NCBI GenBank assembly: GCA_943359705.1
Contig: CALRIB010000035.1
Span: forward strand, 1-8,575
Length of the DNA stretch: 8,575 nt
Source of the DNA: Candidatus Nomurabacteria bacterium
Lineage (GTDB): Bacteria; Patescibacteriota; Minisyncoccia; Phycocordibacterales; UBA2100
Direction: 5' to 3'
A program made the position numbers and the translations under genes. Below the pieces are notes generated by a model. The model saw only the letters and a program-made list of their open reading frames with translations, did no database searches and was not told the origin of the DNA. This document shows positions 1-5,903 of the stretch, piece after piece (the stretch's first letter is position 1; each line of letters starts with the position of its first letter).

Positions 1-1
1 C

Positions 2-214
2 GAGCGCGACGGCTTCTCTTTTCTCGAGGCGCTGAAGAGCGGCAAGCTCGCAGAAGGCGCCGTTCGCATCGCGCTCACGAATCAAAGTGACGACTCTGAA
101 AAAAAGAAGGCCGAGAGTCTCGGCGTTGACCGCTATCTCGTCAAGGCGACGATGATCCCTTCGGAAGTTGTCGCTCTCGTCGCTGAGGAGATCGCGAAGA
201 AACATTCGAAATAA
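2..214 (+). CDS. Response regulator receiver domain, C-terminal part (5' end outside window)
   Basis: The frame is open from the window edge and ends at TAA 212-214, giving 70 visible residues. They match the second half of a CheY-like receiver (REC) domain. A DGFSFLEAL stretch follows the region where the phospho-acceptor Asp would lie, which is outside the window. Then comes ALTNQS with the conserved Thr (visible residue 26), the helix SEKKKAESLGVDRY, and LVKA with the conserved Lys (residue 48), and a final helix. The protein ends about 20 residues after that Lys, so there is no C-terminal output domain; it is either a stand-alone receiver or has its other domains upstream. Lying just before pilT suggests a role in controlling the pilus, but this is inference from position only. 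The AT-rich gap that follows argues that it belongs to a different transcription unit from pilT. Confidence 0.8.
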   Translation, partial: ERDGFSFLEALKSGKLAEGAVRIALTNQSDDSEKKKAESLGVDRYLVKATMIPSEVVALVAEEIAKKHSK

Positions 215-219
215 TTTAC

Positions 220-279
220 AATTTCTAATTTTCAATCAATTTTCAATGAATCAATTTGCAAAATTGAAAATTGGAAATT
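220..279. repeat. AT-rich imperfect inverted repeat in the pilT upstream gap
   Basis: The left arm AATTTCTAATTTTCAAT (220-236) and the right arm ATTGAAAATTGGAAATT (263-279) are reverse complements over 17 bases with a single mismatch, leaving a 26-base loop. The decamer AATTTTCAAT also occurs twice as a direct repeat (227-236 and 238-247), and CAATTT/AAATTG pieces within the loop allow alternative pairings. The whole stretch is about 80% A+T, while the flanking genes are GC-rich. It could be a factor-independent terminator-like structure for the receiver gene, a protein-binding site or a dispersed intergenic repeat. Similar low-GC strings of this type are, to my recollection, frequent between CPR genes. 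Confidence 0.7.
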
Positions 280-318
280 CTAATTCACACAATACATAAA
301 GGCTAGCTCTGTGCGCGG

Positions 319-324
319 TATACT
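319..324 (+). promoter_or_regulatory. Putative -10 box (TATACT) for pilT-pilC
   Basis: TATACT ends 7 bases before the ATG at 332, so a transcript starting at the usual distance would begin at or within a base or two of the start codon. No convincing -35 hexamer is found 16-18 bases upstream. The call rests on the hexamer and on the same arrangement recurring before the pilin gene, pilD and ligA. Confidence 0.5.
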
Positions 325-331
325 TATAACT

Positions 332-1393
332 ATGGACTACGCTGCAACTTTGAAGAAGTACATCAACGTGCTCGTGCATGAGGGCGGGAGCGATTTGCAT
401 TTTTCTGCCGGTGCGCATCCTACGATTCGCGTATCCGGCGAACTCTCACCGATGTTGAAAGAAGAGCCGCTTACACCGGAAGATACGATGGGATTTGCCA
501 AGGCGCTGCTCACGGCCGAACAAGAAAAGCGATTCCTCGCCGAACAGGAGATGGACTTCGCGTACGAGAGCGAGGATAAAACCCGTTTCCGCGGCAACGC
601 CTTTTTCCAGCGCGGCTCAGTCTCTATCGCGCTTCGCCTTATCCCGCGCCAGATCAAGAGCATCCAGGAATTGAATTTGCCCGATGTGCTCACCAGTTTC
701 GCGCGCAAATCCCAGGGATTTTTCCTCGTGGTGGGACCGGTGGGGCAGGGCAAGACGACCACGCTCGCGGCACTCGTCGATCTCATCAATACGGAGCGGA
801 TGGAGCACATCGTCACCATCGAAGACCCGATAGAATATATTTTCACACCGAAACAATCGCTTATCGACCAGCGCGAAGTACGCATCGACACCAAAGATTT
901 TCCCAACGCCCTTATGTCAGCCTTCCGCCAGGACATCGACGTGCTCTTGGTCGGCGAGATGCGCGGGCCGGAGACCATGGCCGCGGCCGTCACGGCTGCC
1001 GAGACCGGACACTTGGTGCTCTCAACACTCCACACCAACAACGCCGCACAGACTATCGACCGAATCATCGACACCTTTCCTTCCGGTCAGCAGGACCAGA
1101 TACGATTGCAGCTTGCCTCGTCGATGGCGGGCATCTTTAGCCAGCGCCTCGTGCCGCGCGTCTCCGGCGGTCTCATTCCGGCCTATGAGCTTCTCATCAA
1201 CAACAAAGCCGTAGCCAACCTCATCCGCGAAAAACGCACGCACGAAATACCGACCGTCATCGAGACGGGCTCTACCGAAGGAATGATAGATATGAACCGC
1301 TCGCTTGCGGAGCTCGTCGGCCGCGGAGAAATTACGGTCGAAAGCGCGTACCAGTACTCGCTCAATCCCAACGTCTTGCAGAAGCTTTTGTAA
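332..1393 (+). CDS. pilT: Type IV pilus retraction ATPase PilT
   Basis: This 353-residue protein is a secretion-type hexameric ATPase that powers pilus disassembly at the cytoplasmic face of the inner membrane. The N-terminal PAS-like part is about residues 1-110. Walker A is GPVGQGKT (135-142), the Asp box TIEDPIEY (162-169), Walker B DVLLVGEMRG (203-212) and the His box GHLVLSTLHT (226-235). The C-terminal ANLIREKRTHEIPT (295-308) corresponds to the PilT-specific AIRNLIRE motif and separates it from PilB/GspE; it also lacks their long N-terminal domain and tetracysteine zinc motif. The usual Walker-B-adjacent GEMRD reads GEMRG here. A GTG at 311 would extend the protein by 7 residues, but it lies upstream of the TATACT at 319 and there is no ribosome binding site, so ATG 332 is preferred. 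pilC follows after 3 bases, so the two are co-transcribed. Confidence 0.95.
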   Translation: MDYAATLKKYINVLVHEGGSDLHFSAGAHPTIRVSGELSPMLKEEPLTPEDTMGFAKALLTAEQEKRFLAEQEMDFAYESEDKTRFRGNAFFQRGSVSIALRLIPRQIKSIQELNLPDVLTSFARKSQGFFLVVGPVGQGKTTTLAALVDLINTERMEHIVTIEDPIEYIFTPKQSLIDQREVRIDTKDFPNALMSAFRQDIDVLLVGEMRGPETMAAAVTAAETGHLVLSTLHTNNAAQTIDRIIDTFPSGQQDQIRLQLASSMAGIFSQRLVPRVSGGLIPAYELLINNKAVANLIREKRTHEIPTVIETGSTEGMIDMNRSLAELVGRGEITVESAYQYSLNPNVLQKLL

Positions 1394-1396
1394 TCA

Positions 1397-2605
1397 ATGG
1401 CACTTTTTAATTACAAAGCGGTCGATGCGGAAGGCGCCGAGCGCGCCGGCACCATCGATGCGGTCAACATCGACGTCGCCATTACCGCGCTCCAGAGGCG
1501 CGGGCTCGTCATTTCTTCCATAGACCCCCAGGCGGACAAGATGTCGATGTGGAGCCGTATTTCCATTTTCGACCGCGTGACCAATGCCGACATTGTTATG
1601 GTGTCGCGGCAGATTACGACGCTCTTCGAAGCGCAGGTCTCGGCGCTTCGCGCCTTCCGTCTTTTGGCGGCAGAAGCTCGTACGCCCAAACTCGCCGGCA
1701 AACTCACGGAGATTGCGAGCGATATTCAGGGCGGCTCGACTATTTCCGCCGCGCTTGCGAGGCACCCCGATGTGTTCACCGTCTTCTATATCAACATGGT
1801 GCGAGCGGGTGAAGAGGCGGGAAAACTCGACGAAACCTTCGCCTTCCTCGCGGATTATCTCGACCGCAATTACGAGATTACGCAAAAAGCCAAAAACGCG
1901 CTCATCTATCCCGCGTTCATCACACTCACGTTCCTTACCGTGATGGGACTTATGATGACGCTCGTCATTCCGCACCTGGCCAGCATGCTCTCGGAAGTCG
2001 GGCAGGATATTCCGGTCTACACGCGCGTCGTCATCGGCATCAGCAATTTCCTGGTTCACTACATTCTCCTCCTGCTCGCACTGCTCGTTGTGGGCGGTGT
2101 CTTTCTCTACCGGTTTGCGCTCACGGAGCAGGGCAAGCAGCTCTACTCGCGCGCGCGTCTGCAGATACCGGCTGTCGGCGGCATTTACCAAAAACTTTTT
2201 CTCTCGAGAATGGCCGACAACCTTTCGACCATGTTGAAGAGCGGCGTGCAAATACTCCGCGGTCTCGAAATCACCGGCTCGGTGGTAGGGGATGCCGTCT
2301 ATGAACGAGTGCTGACCGCCACCGCCGTCGACGTGAAGGGCGGCCTTCCCGTCTCTGAGGCGCTTCGCAGACATCCGGAGATACCGGGCATAGTCATCGC
2401 CATGGTAAAAATCGGCGAAGAGACCGGCAACATGGGACAAATCCTCGACACCATGGCGCGTTTCTATCGCCGCGAGGTCAATAATGCGGTAGACACCCTC
2501 GTCAGCCTCATCGAGCCGTTCATGATTGTCGTCCTCGCGGTCGGCGTGGCTGCGCTTCTTGCATCCGTGCTCATTCCTATCTACAACATCGCTTCCGGGT
2601 TCTAA
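1397..2605 (+). CDS. pilC: Type IV pilus inner-membrane platform protein PilC (GspF family)
   Basis: At 402 residues this has the usual length of the GspF/PilC family. It begins with the typical LFNYKAVDAEG... strand (3-13). Two T2SSF repeats follow, at about 66-190 and 268-392. Each carries a GxxxxxAL(A/R)RHP motif (Q111-P124; G316-P327) and an (R/K)xGEExGxxxxxL motif (from R136 and from K338). Hydrophobic membrane segments lie near 170-192, 213-238 and 372-397. The protein is the polytopic platform that couples PilT (and PilB, not in this window) to pilin insertion and removal. The ATG lies 3 bases after the pilT stop with no Shine-Dalgarno sequence, which suggests translational coupling. 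A 58-base gap follows before the pilin gene. Confidence 0.95.
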   Translation: MALFNYKAVDAEGAERAGTIDAVNIDVAITALQRRGLVISSIDPQADKMSMWSRISIFDRVTNADIVMVSRQITTLFEAQVSALRAFRLLAAEARTPKLAGKLTEIASDIQGGSTISAALARHPDVFTVFYINMVRAGEEAGKLDETFAFLADYLDRNYEITQKAKNALIYPAFITLTFLTVMGLMMTLVIPHLASMLSEVGQDIPVYTRVVIGISNFLVHYILLLLALLVVGGVFLYRFALTEQGKQLYSRARLQIPAVGGIYQKLFLSRMADNLSTMLKSGVQILRGLEITGSVVGDAVYERVLTATAVDVKGGLPVSEALRRHPEIPGIVIAMVKIGEETGNMGQILDTMARFYRREVNNAVDTLVSLIEPFMIVVLAVGVAALLASVLIPIYNIASGF

Positions 2606-2650
2606 ATTCGGCTATCCACAGCCTGGCAAGCGTAGCCTCGGGGGACTAGC

Positions 2651-2656
2651 TATAAT
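2651..2656 (+). promoter_or_regulatory. Putative -10 box (TATAAT) for the major pilin gene
   Basis: A perfect consensus TATAAT ends 7 bases before ATG 2664. A -35 element at standard spacing is not evident (AAGCGT at 2628-2633). The position implies a transcript beginning at or very near the start codon. It overlaps an upstream in-frame ATG at 2655, which argues against that ATG as the start. Confidence 0.6.
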
Positions 2657-2663
2657 GACACCC

Positions 2664-3155
2664 ATGAAAAGCACCAAAGGTTTCACTCTGGTTAGTACAG
2701 GTAAATCCGCACGCGGATTCACCTTGATCGAATTACTCGTCGTTATCGCTATTATCGGCATTCTCTCGTCGGTTGTCTTGGCCTCGCTCAACAGCGCCCG
2801 CAAGAAGGGTCGCGACGCGCGTCGCATTGCCGACATCAAGCAGCTTCAGCTCGCTCTCGAGCTCTCATACGACGCCAACAACACCTATCCGCTTGCGATT
2901 AACACGGCGAGCGTTATAACCCCCGGGTACATCTCGACTATCCCGACCGACCCGTCAGGATCAGCCGCGTCACCCATCAGCTACTTCTATGCCTCGGCCA
3001 ACACCGACGGTACGGCATGCGCCTCGACCCCATGCGCCTCATACGTCCTCGGTGCTACTCTCGAAGTCACGAACAGTGCACAACTCAACGTTGACATTGA
3101 TGGTACCGTCGCGGCTATCGCTTGCGCCGACCCGGTGTACTGTGCGAGACCGTAG
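2664..3155 (+). CDS. Major-type type IV prepilin (GspG/PilA-like)
   Basis: The predicted prepilin has 163 residues. The class III signal is ARG|FTLIELLVVIAIIGIL, so PilD should cut after Gly18; mature residue +5 is Glu23, and a hydrophobic helix (about 21-42) follows. The segment ARKKGRDARRIADIKQLQLA (45-64) and YDANNTYP (69-76) are typical of GspG-like pilins. Four Cys (119, 124, 154, 160) could form two disulfides in the globular C-terminal part. The leader is unusual because it carries an earlier KGFTLV motif (5-10) with Ser instead of Glu at +5. ATG 2664 is preferred over ATG 2655 and longer upstream extensions because of the TATAAT at 2651-2656. The gene has its own promoter-like box and its own terminator, fitting independent high expression of a filament subunit; that role is inferred. 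Confidence 0.88.
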   Translation: MKSTKGFTLVSTGKSARGFTLIELLVVIAIIGILSSVVLASLNSARKKGRDARRIADIKQLQLALELSYDANNTYPLAINTASVITPGYISTIPTDPSGSAASPISYFYASANTDGTACASTPCASYVLGATLEVTNSAQLNVDIDGTVAAIACADPVYCARP

Positions 3156-3170
3156 TTCATAGACGTTTCA

Positions 3171-3207
3171 AAAGCACAAACCCCGCCTTTGGCGGGGTTT
3201 GTGCTTT
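3171..3207. terminator. Perfect 17-bp hairpin terminator after the pilin gene
   Basis: AAAGCACAAACCCCGCC (3171-3187), a TTT loop (3188-3190) and GGCGGGGTTTGTGCTTT (3191-3207) form a perfect 17-bp stem starting 16 bases after the pilin stop. The GC-rich core flanked by A- and T-containing ends resembles an intrinsic terminator. On the + strand the U-tract is short (CTTTATACTT). On the - strand the stem is followed by TTTTG, so it could act in both directions. Its final T is the first base of the putative pilD -10 box. Confidence 0.85.
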
Positions 3208-3212
3208 ATACT
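3207..3212 (+). promoter_or_regulatory. Putative -10 box (TATACT) for the pilD unit
   Basis: TATACT ends 6 bases before ATG 3219 and begins at the last base of the terminator stem. The hexamer is identical to that before pilT and has the same spacing to the start codon within one base. The -35 position falls inside the hairpin and has no consensus match. Confidence 0.45.
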
Positions 3213-3218
3213 TCTGCA

Positions 3219-4028
3219 ATGCACCCTTCTGTCTTTGCACTCCTCGGTCTCATCGCGGGGAGTTTTCTCAATGTCGTCATCCTCCGGTACGGTGAGCGCT
3301 CTCTCGGCGGTCGAAGCGCCTGCCCTCGGTGCGGAAAAACACTCGAGTGGTTTGAGCTCATCCCCGTACTCTCTTGGCTCGTACTCCTCGCGAGGTGCCG
3401 TCATTGCGGCAAGCGAATATCGGTACAGTATCCGCTCGTTGAGCTCTCGACCGCGGCACTTTTTTTCGGCATCGGCGCGGCGCCGCTCGGCCTTGTCGCT
3501 CAATTGGTTGCACTGCCGATCATCTCGCTACTCATCGCGATATTCGTGTACGACCTTTATCACACGATTATCCCGGACCCGTGGGTGTACCTTTTCGCGC
3601 TGCTTGCGTTCGCGTCGCAATTTCTTGTACTTCCCGATAGCCCCGATGTGCTTCTCATACTTGCCGGACCCCTTGCGGCTGCCCCGCTTTTCGCGCTCTG
3701 GTTCGTCTCGAGGGGTAGATGGATGGGGTTCGGCGACGTGAAGCTCGCGCTCGGTATGGGATGGCTCCTGGGCGCCCTCCATGGAGTCGTTGCCGTCTTT
3801 TTTGCGTTCATAATCGGCGCGGCGGTCAGCGTGCCGCTGCTACTGCTTTCTTCCGTGGGGTTCGCGCGTTTTCTGCACAACATTACCCCCACGCGTACGT
3901 TCTCGCCTGCCAGGCTCGGGTTTACAATGGGGAGTGAGATTCCGTTCGGGCCGTTTCTCATTGTGAGTACTTGTATCTTATGGTTCATGCAAATCTACGG
4001 CATTCCGCTTCCGCTCATATTGTGGTGA
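3219..4028 (+). CDS. pilD: Prepilin peptidase / N-methyltransferase PilD
   Basis: This 269-residue polytopic membrane protein is the aspartic prepilin peptidase (family A24) that removes the short leaders of the pilins encoded around it. The N-terminal domain has the GSFLNVVILR motif (14-23) and two CxxC pairs, Cys35/38 and Cys60/63, the zinc-binding region kept in bifunctional enzymes that also N-methylate the new N-terminal Phe. The two catalytic Asp are Asp112 in YDLYHTIIPD and Asp173 in GFGDVKLALGMG. About seven to eight hydrophobic segments are visible. A TTG at 3189 would add 10 residues, but it lies inside the terminator hairpin, so ATG 3219 is used. The stop TGA overlaps GTG 4025 of the next gene, indicating translational coupling. 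Confidence 0.95.
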   Translation: MHPSVFALLGLIAGSFLNVVILRYGERSLGGRSACPRCGKTLEWFELIPVLSWLVLLARCRHCGKRISVQYPLVELSTAALFFGIGAAPLGLVAQLVALPIISLLIAIFVYDLYHTIIPDPWVYLFALLAFASQFLVLPDSPDVLLILAGPLAAAPLFALWFVSRGRWMGFGDVKLALGMGWLLGALHGVVAVFFAFIIGAAVSVPLLLLSSVGFARFLHNITPTRTFSPARLGFTMGSEIPFGPFLIVSTCILWFMQIYGIPLPLILW

Positions 4029-4657
4029 GCGCATCTCGCGCAGGCAGGCAGGCGGAGCGGGGATTTACCCTCATCGAACTCCTCGTTGTCACGGCGATCA
4101 TGACCCTCATCAGCGGGCTCATCCTCATCAACAACAACAAATTCGGCGGGCGCATCTTGCTGGAAAATCTAGCGTATGACGTTGCGCTTTCCGTGCGGCA
4201 GGCGCAGGTCTACGGCATCTCGGTCCATCGGTTCGGCACGAACACGTTCTCGGCCGGCTATGGCATGCACTTCGACCGCTTAAGCGGCGCGAATCCCTCG
4301 ATTACCTATGAACTCTTCGCCGATGCGTACCCGCAGGAAGCCGACGGCTCCTACGGCAACGGGCTCTACGAGGCTGATCAAGGAGAGCTCGTCCAGTCGA
4401 CCGACATCGAACGCGGCTTTCACGTGATAGACCTCTGTGTCACACCAAGCCAGGGTGCCGCCGAAACCTGCAGCATCAATTCGCTCGACATCATGTTCAA
4501 ACGTCCCGAGCCGGATGCGTACATCAGTGCCAACGGCACCTCCGGCGTTATCGACCATGGGGCACTCAATCAGCGCGGTCGCGTCATCTTTGAGTCGCCG
4601 CGAGGCGATAGAGTCTCGGTCGTCGTCGAGGCATCGGGGCAAATATCGGTGGAATGA
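4025..4657 (+). CDS. GspH/FimT-like minor pseudopilin
   Basis: The product is a prepilin-like protein of 210 residues from GTG 4025, whose GTGA overlaps the pilD stop. The processing site is ERG|FTLIELLVVTAIM, with Gly13 at -1 and Glu18 at +5. The pattern ENLAYDVALSVRQAQVYGIS (47-66) and the closing RGRVIFESPRGDRVSVVVEA (184-203) followed by SGQISVE are typical of the GspH/FimT family. The two Cys (138, 149) may pair. Alternative in-frame starts are GTG 4022, ATG 3980 and TTG 3971. They lengthen the leader to 14, 28 or 31 residues and overlap pilD more deeply, so they are less likely. The leader codons contain a short GCAG-type tandem stretch (4040-4052). The likely role is a member of the pilus-tip or priming complex. 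Confidence 0.85.
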   Translation: MSASRAGRQAERGFTLIELLVVTAIMTLISGLILINNNKFGGRILLENLAYDVALSVRQAQVYGISVHRFGTNTFSAGYGMHFDRLSGANPSITYELFADAYPQEADGSYGNGLYEADQGELVQSTDIERGFHVIDLCVTPSQGAAETCSINSLDIMFKRPEPDAYISANGTSGVIDHGALNQRGRVIFESPRGDRVSVVVEASGQISVE

Positions 4658-4690
4658 TATGAACGAAACTCGCATCAGTACGCATTTCTC

Positions 4691-4755
4691 GGGGTCGCTA
4701 TCTGAGCCTGCTGGCTCAGCGCTCACTCTCGCGCCGACGCGCTGCGAGAGACCCC
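4691..4755 (+). other. Potential three-way-junction structure upstream of the PilW-like gene
   Basis: Three perfect helices fit together without clash. The outer stem is GGGGTC (4691-4696) with GACCCC (4750-4755). The second is CTGAGCC (4702-4708) with GGCTCAG (4713-4719) around a TGCT loop. The third is TCTCGC (4727-4732) with GCGAGA (4744-4749). It sits in the 142-base stretch between the GspH-like stop and the TTG start chosen for the next gene. In the alternative reading (ATG 4659) it would be coding and give an odd 53-residue leader. It could be an RNA regulatory structure, a processing site or a palindromic insertion. It was found by eye; no folding energy was computed. Confidence 0.4.
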
Positions 4756-4787
4756 TCAAAATGCATACTGCTGGCGAGTTCCGTTCT

Positions 4788-4793
4788 GGAGGT
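4788..4793 (+). promoter_or_regulatory. Shine-Dalgarno sequence GGAGGT that decides a TTG start
   Basis: GGAGGT lies 6 bases before TTG 4800, the ideal spacing. It is the only strong Shine-Dalgarno sequence in front of a gene in this window. It favours TTG 4800 over ATG 4761 and ATG 4659 as the start of the PilW-like gene. Confidence 0.55.
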
Positions 4794-4799
4794 GGAGGG

Positions 4800-5372
4800 T
4801 TGGAAAAACAGAGAGGCTTTACCCTCATCGAAATGATAGTTGCGGTGGCGCTCTTTACGGTCGTCATGCTCGTCTCGACCGCCGCTTTGCTCGCGCTTGT
4901 CGGCGCTAATCGAAAAGCACAGGCGCTCCAGTCTGTGATGAACAACCTCAACATTGCACTCGACGGGATGGTGCGCGGCATGCGCATGGGGAGCGATTAC
5001 AATGGCTCGGGTGACTGCAACGGCAACACTACAGGTTCGCAGCACGATTGCACCGACGGCGGTTCGATCTTTTCGTTCGAAGCGTTCGGCGGCAACCCGA
5101 ACGACCCGACTGACCAGTGGGTATACAAGTATGACGCGACCGCAAAACGTATCTATAAGTCGGAAGATAACGGCGCGACATTTTTTGCCATAACGGCGCC
5201 TGAAGTCACCATCGATAGCCTCAAGTTTTACGTCGTCGGTACGACCCGCGGCGACACCGCCCAGCCTAAGGTGGTTATCGAAGTGAAAGGAACCGCCGGC
5301 GCATTCCAGAATAAAACCAAGACAACCTTCGCCATCCAAGCAACGGCCGTGCAGCGTCTCTTAGACCTATGA
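4800..5372 (+). CDS. PilW/GspJ-like minor pseudopilin
   Basis: From TTG 4800 the prepilin has 190 residues. Its leader is MEKQRG, cut before FTLIEMIVAVALFTVVML, with Glu11 at +5 and a hydrophobic helix to about residue 35. The C-terminal half has the PilW/GspJ-like pattern: SLKFYVVGT (140-148), QPKVVIEVKGTAG (155-167) and TKTTFAIQATAVQR (173-186). Cys73 and Cys84 may form a disulfide in a Gly/Asn-rich loop (65-88). The start is uncertain: ATG 4761 gives a leader of 19 residues and ATG 4659 one of 53, but TTG 4800 has a matching Shine-Dalgarno sequence and gives a normal leader length. The stop overlaps the next start as ATGA. The likely role is in the minor-pilin priming complex. Confidence 0.82.
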   Translation: MEKQRGFTLIEMIVAVALFTVVMLVSTAALLALVGANRKAQALQSVMNNLNIALDGMVRGMRMGSDYNGSGDCNGNTTGSQHDCTDGGSIFSFEAFGGNPNDPTDQWVYKYDATAKRIYKSEDNGATFFAITAPEVTIDSLKFYVVGTTRGDTAQPKVVIEVKGTAGAFQNKTKTTFAIQATAVQRLLDL

Positions 5373-5902
5373 GCAAAGGATTTACATTAATTGAGACATT
5401 AGTGGCTATCACACTTCTCACGGTGGCTATTACCGCGCCGATGGAGCTTACCGGCAAGAGTCTCGCTTCCGCCTACTATGCCCGCGATCAGATAACGGCA
5501 TTTCACTTGGCGCAGGAAGCGGTCGAGTCGGTGCGCCACGTGCGCGACCACAACGTCCTTCGAAACGCGCTCGGCGAACAAGCCGACCTGCTCGACGGCA
5601 TACTCGACACGGGGCAGCGTTCGCGCACCTTTGCCATCGACACGCGCAACGACAACATCACCACGTGTGTTGATACGTGCCCGCCGCTCCAAACCGACGG
5701 TGAGTTGTACGGCTATGAGAGCGGCTGGGCCGACACACGATTCACTCGTTCCGTGTTCGTCGCTTTTGTCGATGACGGCAGTGACGAAGTGCGTGTGTCG
5801 GTCAGCGTTGCGTGGAGGACCGGCGCGTTCCAGACGCGCACCTTCACCATTTCGCAAAATCTCTACCGCTGGGTCAACGACGGCAGCGGCTCAGCAAATT
5901 AA
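5369..5902 (+). CDS. PilV/GspI-like minor pseudopilin
   Basis: This is a 177-residue prepilin with a minimal leader, MSKG, cut before FTLIETLVAITLLTVAI; Glu9 is at +5. The segment LAQEAVESVRHVRDHN (47-62) is the characteristic helix of PilV/GspI-type minor pilins. Cys100 and Cys104 are close enough for a small loop, and the C-terminal half is a beta-rich region (DEVRVSVSVAWRTG, 139-152). The start ATG overlaps the previous stop (ATGA, 5369-5372), and the next gene begins one base after its stop, so it is in the middle of a polycistronic unit and probably depends on translational coupling. There is no Shine-Dalgarno sequence. Confidence 0.87.
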   Translation: MSKGFTLIETLVAITLLTVAITAPMELTGKSLASAYYARDQITAFHLAQEAVESVRHVRDHNVLRNALGEQADLLDGILDTGQRSRTFAIDTRNDNITTCVDTCPPLQTDGELYGYESGWADTRFTRSVFVAFVDDGSDEVRVSVSVAWRTGAFQTRTFTISQNLYRWVNDGSGSAN

Positions 5903-5903
5903 T

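Noticed and set aside
311..331. GTG 311 as the pilT start
   Set aside because: It lies upstream of the TATACT box, adds residues not typical of PilT N-termini and has no Shine-Dalgarno sequence.
337..1074. Open frame (245 codons) on the - strand opposite pilT
   Set aside because: It is an antisense shadow with implausible composition (Ser/Arg/Cys runs), fully covered by pilT.
1394..2440. Long open frame (348 codons) on the - strand opposite pilC
   Set aside because: It is rich in Arg/His/Asp/Glu as expected for the reverse of a GC-rich gene, shows no recognisable motif, and lies wholly within the well-supported pilC gene.
4040..4052. GCAGGCAGGCAGG as a phase-variable tandem repeat
   Set aside because: Only about three 4-base units are present, too few to argue for slippage; worth mentioning only because it lies in a prepilin leader.
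4437..4658. Far upstream extension of the PilW-like frame into the GspH-like gene
   Set aside because: It would overlap a real gene by over 200 bases and give a leader of more than 100 residues, incompatible with a prepilin signal.
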